Source: Paenibacillus sp. 1011MAR3C5 (lineage in GTDB: Bacteria; Bacillota; Bacilli; Paenibacillales; Paenibacillaceae). Taken from it: DNA of 64,000 nt. The notes beneath the pieces are model-generated. The model was not told the origin of the DNA. It worked only from the letters and a program-made list of their open reading frames with translations, and ran no database searches. A program made the translations under genes and the position numbers. The DNA lies in the NCBI RefSeq assembly GCF_003591485.1, contig NZ_QZCF01000005.1, forward strand, positions 372,001-436,000, in the 5' to 3' direction. Positions within the stretch are counted from its first letter, which is position 1. Every line of letters starts with the position of its first letter. Shown piece by piece: positions 7,302-15,988 of this stretch.

Positions 7302-7514
7302 ATGCAGACTGTAGGGATATGGGCACTAAGCGGTCCTATTTTTCTAATCATCATGACAGCTATTTTCTTCTTTCTATTGTTCATCGTTATACGGAGTGCC
7401 ATTAATCAGTCGGACCTTAGAAAAGGGATGGAGCAGGAGCTCAAACAAATCAAGCATGATCTTCATCACATTACCGAGCTATTGGAAAAGCGAGAGAAAA
7501 ATAGCGGAGCTTAG
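7302..7514 (+). CDS. Small membrane protein, DUF4083-like
   Basis: A protein of 70 residues: one hydrophobic helix (about residues 10-31, IFLIIMTAIFFFLLFIVI), then a charged amphipathic helix ending in LHHITELLEKREK. This layout of one anchor plus a short cytoplasmic coiled coil matches the small DUF4083-type proteins of Bacillales. Function is unknown. The start follows GAGGTGG. The gene is monocistronic, with its own promoter and terminator. Confidence 0.65.
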   Translation: MQTVGIWALSGPIFLIIMTAIFFFLLFIVIRSAINQSDLRKGMEQELKQIKHDLHHITELLEKREKNSGA

Positions 7515-7530
7515 ATAGATTACTGCATGG

Positions 7531-7576
7531 AAGAGGCTGGTTCAGCGGAGTTGTCCTGATCCAGCGTCTTTTTTTT
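7531..7576 (+). terminator. Rho-independent terminator
   Basis: AGAGGCTGGTTCAG pairs with CTGATCCAGCGTCT and is followed by eight T residues. Confidence 0.8.
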
Positions 7577-7602
7577 GCGTTCGAAATCGATAAAATACCT
7601 TA

Positions 7603-7631
7603 TTGACAAGTGGCGGAAGTTGCTCTTATTA
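7603..7631 (+). promoter_or_regulatory. Promoter of the amino-sugar operon
   Basis: A consensus TTGACA (7603-7608) is followed after 17 bp by TTATTA (7626-7631). It lies 124 bp upstream of the binding-protein gene. Confidence 0.65.
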
Positions 7632-7636
7632 TTTAA

Positions 7637-7653
7637 TTAGTCCAATGGACTAA
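7637..7653. promoter_or_regulatory. Perfect palindromic operator, probable ROK binding site
   Basis: TTAGTCCAATGGACTAA is an 8-1-8 perfect inverted repeat placed at the expected transcription start, inside AT-rich flanks. The TTAG...CTAA frame resembles operators of XylR/NagC-type ROK repressors. The ROK gene at 14204-15388 closes the same gene cluster and is the likely ligand. Repression by roadblock is inferred from position. Confidence 0.6.
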
Positions 7654-7754
7654 ATAATTAATTGGCCATGAACACCGCACATAAGGAGGGCAGCTGCTTC
7701 CAGTCGTTCCACGCTTGTTGATCGTACGAAGAAGATACAAGAGGAGAGGTCGCT

Positions 7755-9104
7755 ATGAAAAAAACGAAGCTTGCAGCAACGCTTGTCGCATGTTTTCTAC
7801 TGCTTGCCGTGACGGGGTGCGGCACAAAGTCTGGCAATGAAGCAGGCGGCAACGCCACCAAAACTCCGACAGCATCGCCAGCTCAATCCGAGGAGCCGGC
7901 CCAAGAGGGGCTGACGGGAGATTTCGAGATTCAATATTTTGTAGGCGGTTACGGAGACGCTTGGTGGCTGGACACGATCGAGCAATTCCAAAAGGCCAAT
8001 CCGAAGCTGAACATTAAGCAATCGGCAGGAGCGGTCATTAACGAGCAGATGAAACCTCGCTGGATTCAAGGCGATCCTCCGGATGTTGTCTACATCGATG
8101 GAGCAGGCTCCAATCCAAGACAGATGATCGAAGACGATCAGCTGCTGGATATTACAGAGTGGATTCAGTCGGCTGTCAATGTAGACGGCGAGCCGATTCT
8201 GGATGTGCTAATCTCGCAGCCCGAGGCGTATGGCGGCAACGTCTATAATATCCCGCTTGTATTCGGCGCTTACGGCAACTTCTACGATCAGGCACTGCTT
8301 GAGAAGAACGGCTGGCAGGTACCGACCGATTATGACAGCTTCCTTAAGCTAAGCGAGCAAATCAAGTCAACTGGCATCAGCCCTTATATTCATACAGGTG
8401 TCTACCCGGAATACATTCATGGCGGGTTCCTGTTCCCGGCTATCATCTCCGCCAATGATGACAACGCTAATATTCTGGTTGAAATGGGCGAAATGAAGGA
8501 AGGCGTTTATCAAAGCGAGCCGGTTCTGAAGGCGCTGGAGAAGCTCAGCGAGATCAGCAGCCTTGAATACATCGATAAAGCGTCGTCAGCGCTGAATCAT
8601 ACGGACTCTCAAATGCTGTTCCTGCAGCATAAGTCGGCTTTCATTCCGAACGGATTGTGGCTGGAGAGCGAGATGAAAAATGATACGCCGGAAGATTTCA
8701 AGTTCGCATACGTTCCATCCGTGACGCAGTCGAATGGCGGCAAATATGTGGCCATTCCTTATACGGCTACTATGGCCATTGCGAAAAAGGCGAAAAACGT
8801 AGAAGCAGCCAAAGCCTTTATCGAATTCGTGTTCACCAAGCAGCATTCGCTGAACTTCGCAGAGAAAACAGGAGCGCTTATGAACGTGAAAGCCGATCTG
8901 GAATCCTCAACAGCGAGCGATGTGGTGAAGGGGGCTATGAGCTTCTATAGCGACGGCAGTACGCTGGTAGCTCCGGTCGTAGAGTTTAATCCGGATGTGA
9001 AGACGGAGATGAACAACGCGACGGTAGCCTTGACCTTGGGCAATATTACGCCGCAGCAATGGGGCGAGCGGGTGGAAGCCGCAGCGGCAAAAGCGCGCAA
9101 ATAA
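7755..9104 (+). CDS. Sugar ABC transporter binding lipoprotein, NgcE-like
   Basis: A lipoprotein of 449 residues: signal peptide with lipobox AVTGC (Cys at residue 22), a low-complexity linker rich in Thr, Ala and Pro, then an extracellular solute-binding domain of family 1. The segments VGGYGDAWW, KPRWIQGDPPDVV and GAGSNPRQM recall NgcE, the N-acetylglucosamine/diacetylchitobiose-binding protein of Streptomyces. With two permeases and a NagZ-type enzyme downstream, uptake of amino-sugar oligomers or cell-wall fragments is likely. No ATPase is encoded nearby, so a shared MsiK-type ATPase elsewhere is expected. The start follows GAGGAGAGG. Confidence 0.8.
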   Translation: MKKTKLAATLVACFLLLAVTGCGTKSGNEAGGNATKTPTASPAQSEEPAQEGLTGDFEIQYFVGGYGDAWWLDTIEQFQKANPKLNIKQSAGAVINEQMKPRWIQGDPPDVVYIDGAGSNPRQMIEDDQLLDITEWIQSAVNVDGEPILDVLISQPEAYGGNVYNIPLVFGAYGNFYDQALLEKNGWQVPTDYDSFLKLSEQIKSTGISPYIHTGVYPEYIHGGFLFPAIISANDDNANILVEMGEMKEGVYQSEPVLKALEKLSEISSLEYIDKASSALNHTDSQMLFLQHKSAFIPNGLWLESEMKNDTPEDFKFAYVPSVTQSNGGKYVAIPYTATMAIAKKAKNVEAAKAFIEFVFTKQHSLNFAEKTGALMNVKADLESSTASDVVKGAMSFYSDGSTLVAPVVEFNPDVKTEMNNATVALTLGNITPQQWGERVEAAAAKARK

Positions 9105-9218
9105 ATCGCAACCTGATGAACTGATTGTTGCCGGATCGCCTGTGCTACAGTAATAGCTGGCATGCACTGGCTCTCCGGCACAGTTCGTTACACGAATCTG
9201 ATACAAGGAAGGGTCAGA

Positions 9219-10112
9219 ATGAGCAATACGAACAAGAGAAGATGGTTTATCCTGTCATTCCTTATCCCTACTTTTTTGTTTTTCGCCATGTTCACCATCT
9301 ATCCCATTGCGCGCGGCATGTATATCTCATTGTTCGACTGGTCAGGTAGCTCGGCGTTTATGACGTATATCGGTTTTCAAAATTTCGTGGAGCTCATCAA
9401 GGATCCAATCTTGTGGAAATCGATTACGAACGACTATTTCCTTGTCGCGGGCAAAGTGATCGGCATTGTCGTATTGGCTACTTTTTTTGCTGTAGCGGTC
9501 ACACGCTTCAAGCTTCGCGGGGCGAAGTTTTATCGAATCGTCTTTTTTATGCCAAACATTATCTCGGTTGTGGTCATTGGGGTGCTGTGGAGATTTATCT
9601 ATAATCCGAACATCGGTATCTTGAATTCGCTGCTTTCGGTTTTTACCGACGAGCCTGTACGGACGCCTTGGCTCGGTCAAGCCGAGACGGCGCTCTGGTC
9701 AATCCTATGGCCTTCGATCTGGGCGGGGATCGGCTTTTATTTTCTGCTGTTGGTAGCGGCAATCTTGACCATTCCGACCTCGTTGTATGAGGCTGCGGAG
9801 ATCGATGGCGCATCGGAAGGCAGGCAGTTCTGGTCCATCACGGTACCGCTGATATGGGAGCAAATCAAGGTGAGTATTCTTCATATTGCCATCACGACAT
9901 TGAACGGTTCATTCGTCATGGTTTGGATTATGACGGAAGGCGGACCTGATAATGCAACGCAGGTGATGGGCTCCTATCTGTATCAGATGGGCTTCAAGCA
10001 ATTCCATATGGGTTATGCCTCAGCTATCGGCGTATTCATTCTTGCAATATCACTGATTACTACGTTGGTTCTTCAACGGTTGCTGCGCCGTGACGAGACA
10101 CAACTGTCATAG
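9219..10112 (+). CDS. Sugar ABC transporter permease (MalF/NgcF type)
   Basis: An integral membrane protein of 297 residues with six predicted helices (first at about residues 12-32, ILSFLIPTFLFFAMF) and the binding-protein-dependent permease loop EAAEIDGASEGRQFWSITVPL at about residues 190-210, which contacts the ATPase. The ATG at 9219 follows AAGGAAGGG; the longer frame from 9162 has no ribosome binding site. It pairs with the next permease and the upstream NgcE-like lipoprotein. Confidence 0.88.
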   Translation: MSNTNKRRWFILSFLIPTFLFFAMFTIYPIARGMYISLFDWSGSSAFMTYIGFQNFVELIKDPILWKSITNDYFLVAGKVIGIVVLATFFAVAVTRFKLRGAKFYRIVFFMPNIISVVVIGVLWRFIYNPNIGILNSLLSVFTDEPVRTPWLGQAETALWSILWPSIWAGIGFYFLLLVAAILTIPTSLYEAAEIDGASEGRQFWSITVPLIWEQIKVSILHIAITTLNGSFVMVWIMTEGGPDNATQVMGSYLYQMGFKQFHMGYASAIGVFILAISLITTLVLQRLLRRDETQLS

Positions 10113-10124
10113 GAGGAAGCGGCC

Positions 10125-10979
10125 ATGAATCCAATTACATCCAAGCGAAGCCATCGAGCTTTAACCATCCTGTCCCAAATGATTCTGCTGCTGTGGACAG
10201 CTGCGGTATTGTACCCGCTCATATGGACAGGACTCGGCGCATTGAAGGACAATAAGCAATTTATGCTGGAGAAACCATGGGCACTGCCCAAGCTGCCATT
10301 GCTGTGGAGCAATTTTACAGATGTATGGAACCGGTATCATTTCAATGATTTCTTTATGAATTCAGTCGTCGTTACGGCGATCAGCACATTTCTGGCCATC
10401 GTGCTTTCGGCGACAACGGCCTATATATTGGCCCGGTTCGCATTCAAGGGCAGCCAGGTCATGTATTATGTCTATTTATCGGCGATGATGATCCCTATGA
10501 TACTCGGGCTGGTACCGCTATTTTTCCTGCTGAATGATTTGGGGTTAATTAATAATCTTGTCGGACTCATTATTGTGTATACGGCGTGGGCGCTGCCCTT
10601 CAGCGTATTCGTCATGGTAAGCTTCTTCAAGTCTTTGCCGAGGGAGCTGGAGGAGGCCGCTTATATGGATGGGGCCGGCTACTACCGGACGTTTTTTCAA
10701 GTGATGTTCCCCCTTGCGCGTTCCGGCTTCATTACGATTGGCATTATGAACGCGCTGAATACGTGGAATGAGTATTTGATGGGCACAGTGTTCGTGAATG
10801 ATCCTGCGAAGTACACGGTTCCGGTCGGCATAGCCGTCATGCAGGCGGAGATGCAATTCCGTACAGAGTGGGGCCCTCTGTTCGCAGGTTTGTTATTATC
10901 CATGATTCCGGTCGTGGTCATGTATATCCTGTTCCAGCGGCATATCGTGGCGGGTGTAACGTCAGGCGCTGTGAAGTAA
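10125..10979 (+). CDS. Sugar ABC transporter permease (MalG/NgcG type)
   Basis: The second permease, 284 residues, with six predicted helices and the coupling motif EEAAYMDGAGYYRTFFQVMF at about residues 175-195. It starts 12 bp after the preceding stop behind GGAGGAAGC, so the two permeases are co-translated. It completes a type I sugar importer except for the ATPase. Confidence 0.88.
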   Translation: MNPITSKRSHRALTILSQMILLLWTAAVLYPLIWTGLGALKDNKQFMLEKPWALPKLPLLWSNFTDVWNRYHFNDFFMNSVVVTAISTFLAIVLSATTAYILARFAFKGSQVMYYVYLSAMMIPMILGLVPLFFLLNDLGLINNLVGLIIVYTAWALPFSVFVMVSFFKSLPRELEEAAYMDGAGYYRTFFQVMFPLARSGFITIGIMNALNTWNEYLMGTVFVNDPAKYTVPVGIAVMQAEMQFRTEWGPLFAGLLLSMIPVVVMYILFQRHIVAGVTSGAVK

Positions 10980-11021
10980 AGCGAATGTTAGAGCAACACA
11001 GATAGAGAAAGGATGGAGAGT

Positions 11022-12596
11022 ATGGAAACAGCCGCTAGCTATCCACAACCAGAGAGCAATACCAGACTAAGCCTGGAAGAGAAGATTGCGAGGATGTGCG
11101 TAATCGGAGTGCCCGGCCCTTATATAGACGAAGAGACATCAAAGAGATTCGGTGCTCATCCGATCGGAGGGCTGGGAATCTTTCCTCACAATATCCAATC
11201 CGAAGCACAGTTGCAGGAATGGATTGCGTCTGCAACCCAATTGACAGCATCGACGCCTAATCGACAGCCCCTCTATCTGTCCATCGACGAGGAAGGCGGG
11301 AGCCTATCCAATCTGAAAGACTTCTATCCCTATATGCCGAGCAATCGGGCTGTCGGGCTGGCAGACAGCGAGGGGATTGCCCATGAGCAAGGAAAGCTGA
11401 TCGGCAGCCAATTGCATGAAGTCGGCATTCCGATGAACTGGGCGCCTGTGCTGGATGTGAATACGAACGTCGATAATCCGGTGGTCGGCATTCGGTCATT
11501 CGGCGAAGTTCCGAGCACGGTCGCAAGGTTGGGCGCTGCCTATATCGCAGGCATGCATGAAGCGGGAGTGGCGTGCACAGCCAAGCACTTCCCGGGCCAT
11601 GGCCAAGTTAGAGGAGATTCCCACATTGACCTGCAAACCTGCGAGCTTGATCGGGACCAACTGCTGGCGGGACCGCTGCTTCCGTTCCAAAAGGCAATCG
11701 AGGCCGGGGTAGATTCCGTGATGCTGGCTCATATCGTGTTCCCCGCTATTCCGGAATCCCAGGGACTGCCTGCTTCGCTTAGCTATTATTTCGCTACAGA
11801 GCTGCTGCGGAACAAGCTGGGCTTCCAAGGTGTCATCTGTACCGATGATATCGAGATGGGCGCGATCAAGAACAACTACGAGCCTGCCGAGATCGGAGTA
11901 ATGGCTGTCTTGGCAGGCAATGACTTGATTCTAATGTGCCATACGCCGCAATTCCAGGAGGAAGTCATGGCGGGTATTGTGAAGGCAGTCAGGGCAGGGG
12001 TTATCCCGGAGGATCGGATCGACGAATCTATGACCAGAATCGATGAGCTGCATGCCAAAATGGCCTCTTACCGGGCATTGGCTTCACCGGTTCCGCGTGA
12101 ACAATGGAAGGAACGCATCCTCGCTCTTGCCAGGGAGACAGTGAAGCTGACGGATGATCCGCAGCAGATGGTTCCGTTGCAAAAGAGCAAGCGTTACTTG
12201 CTCCTAGTTCCGAAGCTGGAGAGACAAAGCAAAGCCGACAATTCCGATGATAGGCAGCTGCCGCTTGCCAGGCTGTTAGCGAGTCGCGGTATTCAGTTGA
12301 CGGCTATCTCCTTATCGCAAAATCCGGATGCGGGTGAACAGCAGCGGGTCGCCGATCAAGCGGAAGATTATGATGCGGTTATACAGGGAACGATTAATGC
12401 GCATCTATTCGAAGGGCAGGCGGAGTTGGCTCGCTTGCTTGCGAAGCATAAGCCGCTGCTTGCGGTCATTCTACGAAATCCGTATGATACGCAGGTGTTG
12501 CCGGAGCAGGCAAGCAAAGCGCTGCTATGCTCCACTTCAGATTATTCGTTAACGGCACTTGCCGAGCTGCTTATACCGAGAGGGGGGATTGCATGA
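11022..12596 (+). CDS. nagZ: GH3 beta-N-acetylhexosaminidase, NagZ-type
   Basis: A glycoside hydrolase family 3 enzyme of 524 residues with no signal peptide, so it probably acts in the cytoplasm on imported amino-sugar saccharides or muropeptides. The NagZ signature KHFPGHG...DSH spans residues 188-201 and supplies the His/Asp acid-base pair; the nucleophile Asp is in CTDDIEMG near residue 273. About 180 residues follow the catalytic domain, longer than the minimal Gram-negative NagZ and like two-domain Gram-positive forms. The ATG at 11022 has better spacing from the purine-rich site than the ATG at 11013. It follows the transporter genes directly. Confidence 0.88.
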   Translation: METAASYPQPESNTRLSLEEKIARMCVIGVPGPYIDEETSKRFGAHPIGGLGIFPHNIQSEAQLQEWIASATQLTASTPNRQPLYLSIDEEGGSLSNLKDFYPYMPSNRAVGLADSEGIAHEQGKLIGSQLHEVGIPMNWAPVLDVNTNVDNPVVGIRSFGEVPSTVARLGAAYIAGMHEAGVACTAKHFPGHGQVRGDSHIDLQTCELDRDQLLAGPLLPFQKAIEAGVDSVMLAHIVFPAIPESQGLPASLSYYFATELLRNKLGFQGVICTDDIEMGAIKNNYEPAEIGVMAVLAGNDLILMCHTPQFQEEVMAGIVKAVRAGVIPEDRIDESMTRIDELHAKMASYRALASPVPREQWKERILALARETVKLTDDPQQMVPLQKSKRYLLLVPKLERQSKADNSDDRQLPLARLLASRGIQLTAISLSQNPDAGEQQRVADQAEDYDAVIQGTINAHLFEGQAELARLLAKHKPLLAVILRNPYDTQVLPEQASKALLCSTSDYSLTALAELLIPRGGIA

Positions 12597-12693
12597 GAGA
12601 GAGGTAAGGGGCAAAGGAGCAGGGCATCACGATTCGCAGATGCAAGTGGATTCAACTGTTGTATTACCTACACTTATGAGAGGTGGTTGTGCA

Positions 12694-14088
12694 ATGTTAA
12701 GTTGGAGCACTCGATCAAGCGTAAGGAAATGGAGTCTGATGGTGCTGGCGATGAGCTTGCTTCTGCTTGGGACACCGTTCTACAAAGAGGTATCCTATGC
12801 GGCGCCGAGCAATCTGGCAGCAGGCAAGTCTGTAACGGCTAGCCAACCGATCTGGGGGAGTCCTTCTCTCGTAACGGACGGCAACAAAAGCAGCGACAAT
12901 CATGTTGGCGTGACCGAGAATCTGCAATGGATACAGATCGACCTGGGACAAAGCTATTCGCTTAGCCAGGTGAAGGTATGGCATTACTTCGCGGATGGCA
13001 GAACATATCGGGACGTCATCGTTCGCTTGTCCAATGACGCCAGCTTCAGCAGCGGGGTCACGACGGTATTCAACAACGATACTAACAACAGCGCTGGACT
13101 CGGCTTCGGCAGCCAAGCGGAATACAGCGAGAGCAGCGCCGGGAAGACCATCGATTTCGCTGCAGTCAATGCCAGATATGTCCGGCTATACTCCAACGGC
13201 AGCAGTGCCAACATCTACAATCATTATGTTGAGGTAGAGGTGTGGGGCGAGGGCTCAGGCGGCGTTACGCCTCCAGTTGTCACGCATGCACTGTTCAATG
13301 ACTTTAATTATTCGGGGCCGTACGATTCCAATATCGGACTGCATAACTGGGTTATCCGTACGGGAGTTGGCGCTCCTGGTCCGGCAGGCGCTTCCTGGTC
13401 TGCCAGCAATATCTCTTTCCATGACGACTCCTCGCTCACAAGCAACAAGATTATGCGCCTTAAGGCCAGCACGAATGGCACGGGAGCGGGCACAAGCCAG
13501 TCGGAGATTTATACCTCTTCTATGAAATTTAGAGAAGGAACCTACGCGGCGCGAGTGCGTTTCACCGATGCTCCGATCTCAGGACCGGATGGCGACGGCA
13601 TTGTAGAGACGTTCTTTACGATCTCCCCTCTGCGCTATGACAACGATCCGCTTTACAGCGAGCTTGACTTCGAATTGCTGGCCAACGGAGGGTGGGGCGT
13701 CCCTCAGCCGGCGATGTGGAATACATCGTGGTACACGTACAGCAACAATCCGTGGAGCAAAGACAATTTGTATTCCGCGCATGTAGGCACTTATACGGGC
13801 TGGCATACGCTGGTGATGGTCGTCTCTGGCGGTGAAGTGAAATACTATCTAGACGGCAATCTGTTATCCACGCATGGCGGCAAATATTATCCGAGAGCAA
13901 ATATGTCGATTAACTTCAATCTTTGGTTCATGGCGGAACAGTTGATGGGAACATCAACACCTAGAACGTATGAGATGGATGTAGACTGGGTGTATCATGC
14001 CAAGAACACGGTACTGACACCGGCACAGGTCCAGGATGTGGTGCAAAACTACCGGAATCTGTCCATCCGGCAAGCGGATAATATTTAG
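12694..14088 (+). CDS. Secreted CBM32 (F5/8 type C)-GH16 enzyme
   Basis: A secreted protein of 464 residues: Sec signal peptide to about residue 36 (SYA-A), an F5/8 type C discoidin/CBM32 domain (about 38-180: NLAAGKSVTASQP ... NARYVRLYSNGS ... VEVEVWGE), a short linker, and a GH16-like concanavalin fold. The ELDFE segment near residue 325 fits the GH16 ExDxE catalytic motif. It probably binds and cleaves an extracellular polysaccharide. GH16 usually cuts beta-glucans or galactans, so its place beside an amino-sugar importer is unusual. The start follows GAGGTGG; the frame extends upstream over the end of the GH3 gene but without a start signal. Confidence 0.8.
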   Translation: MLSWSTRSSVRKWSLMVLAMSLLLLGTPFYKEVSYAAPSNLAAGKSVTASQPIWGSPSLVTDGNKSSDNHVGVTENLQWIQIDLGQSYSLSQVKVWHYFADGRTYRDVIVRLSNDASFSSGVTTVFNNDTNNSAGLGFGSQAEYSESSAGKTIDFAAVNARYVRLYSNGSSANIYNHYVEVEVWGEGSGGVTPPVVTHALFNDFNYSGPYDSNIGLHNWVIRTGVGAPGPAGASWSASNISFHDDSSLTSNKIMRLKASTNGTGAGTSQSEIYTSSMKFREGTYAARVRFTDAPISGPDGDGIVETFFTISPLRYDNDPLYSELDFELLANGGWGVPQPAMWNTSWYTYSNNPWSKDNLYSAHVGTYTGWHTLVMVVSGGEVKYYLDGNLLSTHGGKYYPRANMSINFNLWFMAEQLMGTSTPRTYEMDVDWVYHAKNTVLTPAQVQDVVQNYRNLSIRQADNI

Positions 14089-14203
14089 TCCGATGCAAGA
14101 AGGGGGAGTCGAATCCGGCTCCTCTTCCCTGAGGATACGCTATGTCTGGCCCTTCTATTATGCTAAAATATAGGAAACATGCTCGGTGAAAGGATAGGTT
14201 TGG

Positions 14204-15388
14204 GTGCAGGTGAAAGGCAATCTTCAGCTCATGAAAGAAATAAATATGGCAACGATATTGAACCTCCTTCATCGTGAAGGGATGCGTACTCGGGCGGAAT
14301 TAACGACGATGACAAAGCTGAGCGCTACGACGGTATCGGCGCTAATTGAAGAGCTGATTCAGTTGAAGCTGGTGGAAGAGCTGGGCGAGAAACAGACGAC
14401 CGGCGTAGGCAGAAGGGCGATCTCGCTCCAGATCAACAAGGACGGCGGTTATGTGATTGGCTTGTCCTTTGGCAATCAGTATTTGCGATGCGCCATTATG
14501 AATTTGCATGGTGAATGCATTGCGGAGTACAGGACGGAGATCGAGAAGGGCAATGACCGAATTGCCGGTCAAATCGACGAAGCGCTTAGCTACTGCATGC
14601 AGCAAGCATCTGGCGTCGATTCGTCGCTGATTAAAGGAATAGGCGTTTCTACCCCGGGCATCATTGATTCGAGCGGCGAGATTGTCCTGGTGTCCCGTTA
14701 CTTGCAATTGAATCAGTTCAACGTCAAAGCGCATATTGCGGCTTCTTACCCGAATATCCCTGTGAAGCTGGTGAACGACTCCAACGCGGCTGCCTTTGCG
14801 GAGTTTTATTCCGGTGCGGCGAAGGGGATCAGCAACATTGTTTATTTGACTATTAATGAAGGTATTGGCTCAGGCATCATTATCGACTCTACGATTTATG
14901 CGGGGTTTCAAGGCACTGCCGGCGAGATTGGGCATATTCCGGTCGATCCCGGCGGCGAGCAGTGCACCTGCGGAGCGGTAGGCTGTATCGAAACCGTGCT
15001 GACAAGCCCTTATATATTGAAGAAAAGCCAAGCAATGGCCTTGAAGCGGGAGGTCCCAATCCCGGCTGCATTCGGTGAAGTGCTGGAACGCTACAATTCA
15101 GGCGAGGAATGGCTGGAGCCGATCTTCGACAAGGTGCAATATGTGACGACCTTTATGCTGGCGAGCGCAGGCAACTTCGTCAGCCCTGAGGTGATGATCA
15201 TTGAAGGATGGATGAACGGATCGCCACGCTTCATGAGCCAGGTGAAGGAGGCGATCGAAGCCTTTCCATTCCCGCTTCCGTTCCGGCAGGAGCGCATCAT
15301 CCCCGCTTCCTTCGGAGACAAGGGCTCGCTCTATGGCGCAGCAACGCTGATGCTGCAGCAAATATTCAGCGCATCGGTATTGAAATAA
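14204..15388 (+). CDS. ROK family transcriptional regulator
   Basis: A regulator of 394 residues: N-terminal winged helix-turn-helix (RAELTTMTKLSATTVSALIEEL, about residues 30-52), then an ASKHA sugar-binding fold with GVSTPGIID and NDSNAAAFAE. The ROK zinc motif CTCGAVGC (about residues 257-264) is intact, with the preceding GEIGHIPVD His. No kinase-only architecture is present, so it is a NagC/XylR-type repressor. It starts at a GTG behind AGGATAGG. It probably senses the amino sugar imported by the upstream operon and binds the palindrome at 7637-7653. Confidence 0.87.
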   Translation: MQVKGNLQLMKEINMATILNLLHREGMRTRAELTTMTKLSATTVSALIEELIQLKLVEELGEKQTTGVGRRAISLQINKDGGYVIGLSFGNQYLRCAIMNLHGECIAEYRTEIEKGNDRIAGQIDEALSYCMQQASGVDSSLIKGIGVSTPGIIDSSGEIVLVSRYLQLNQFNVKAHIAASYPNIPVKLVNDSNAAAFAEFYSGAAKGISNIVYLTINEGIGSGIIIDSTIYAGFQGTAGEIGHIPVDPGGEQCTCGAVGCIETVLTSPYILKKSQAMALKREVPIPAAFGEVLERYNSGEEWLEPIFDKVQYVTTFMLASAGNFVSPEVMIIEGWMNGSPRFMSQVKEAIEAFPFPLPFRQERIIPASFGDKGSLYGAATLMLQQIFSASVLK

Positions 15389-15437
15389 TGGAAGACAACT
15401 CCCTGCTCAGTAACCCTTAATATTCCATTTCCAATCT

Positions 15438-15452
15438 GTTATACTGTATAAC
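15438..15452. promoter_or_regulatory. Perfect inverted repeat over a -10-like element
   Basis: GTTATACTGTATAAC is a 7-1-7 perfect palindrome containing TATACT, 32 bp upstream of the next gene. It could be an operator on that promoter; no -35 element is evident. Confidence 0.35.
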
Positions 15453-15484
15453 ATAACATGCTAGGAGTGTAAGGGGTGTGCTCT

Positions 15485-15811
15485 ATGACAAACCGAAAAA
15501 CATTCGGGCTTGGTACAGCAGCGTTGTTCATTCTGGCGCTTGGTTTCTTGTTCAACTACAAGTTTGCCGATGGTTTTATGATTAGCCATTACCTGTTTCA
15601 GCAGTTGAATCTAAACATATATTCCAATGGAGAAAGCGGATTTCATTATCCATTTATTGTTTCGATTCTCTTTTGGCTGCCTGCTGTTCTCCTGTCGCGA
15701 AAGCATCGACGGAATTATGGAGCAACGATTAGTTATAAATTAGGCGGAGTCCTGCTTATTGTAACCAGTGCCGTCTCGGTTGTGTTTCTAGTGGATTATT
15801 TCATTATATAA
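15485..15811 (+). CDS. Small membrane protein of unknown function
   Basis: A protein of 108 residues with three predicted transmembrane helices (about 8-25, 52-72 and 85-105) and a basic cytoplasmic loop SRKHRRNYG. No family is recognised. The ATG at 15485 lies 8 nt after AAGGGG; a GTG at 15476 is too close to that site. A strong terminator follows, so it is monocistronic. Confidence 0.6.
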   Translation: MTNRKTFGLGTAALFILALGFLFNYKFADGFMISHYLFQQLNLNIYSNGESGFHYPFIVSILFWLPAVLLSRKHRRNYGATISYKLGGVLLIVTSAVSVVFLVDYFII

Positions 15812-15827
15812 GAGCTTTAACCGTAAT

Positions 15828-15851
15828 AGCCGCGTGGATCGCGGCTTTTTT
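15828..15851 (+). terminator. Rho-independent terminator
   Basis: AGCCGCG and CGCGGCT form a perfect stem with a 5-nt loop, followed by TTTTTT. Confidence 0.85.
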
Positions 15852-15888
15852 CGTTTGACGGGATCGTATGGAGGGAATCAAATGGCCG

Positions 15889-15919
15889 TTGACCTTGCCC
15901 TTAGGGGAAGGCGCATAGT
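15889..15919 (+). promoter_or_regulatory. MerR-type promoter, 19-bp spacer with central dyad
   Basis: TTGACC (15889-15894) and CATAGT (15914-15919) are separated by 19 bp, the over-long spacing that MerR proteins correct by twisting DNA. The dyad CCTTGCCCTTAGGGGAAGG (15893-15911, one mismatch pair) fills the spacer. It lies about 70 bp upstream of the MerR gene, so autoactivation is likely. Confidence 0.65.
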
Positions 15920-15988
15920 AAGAGCTGAGCAAGGCCGCAGCTCGACGGGAACATGATCCTGCAAACCAATGTAAAATGGGGGTGACAT

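Noticed and set aside
12559..12693. Upstream extension of the CBM32-GH16 gene
   Set aside because: It overlaps the GH3 gene and would put a charged stretch before the signal peptide; the ATG at 12694 has a good ribosome binding site.
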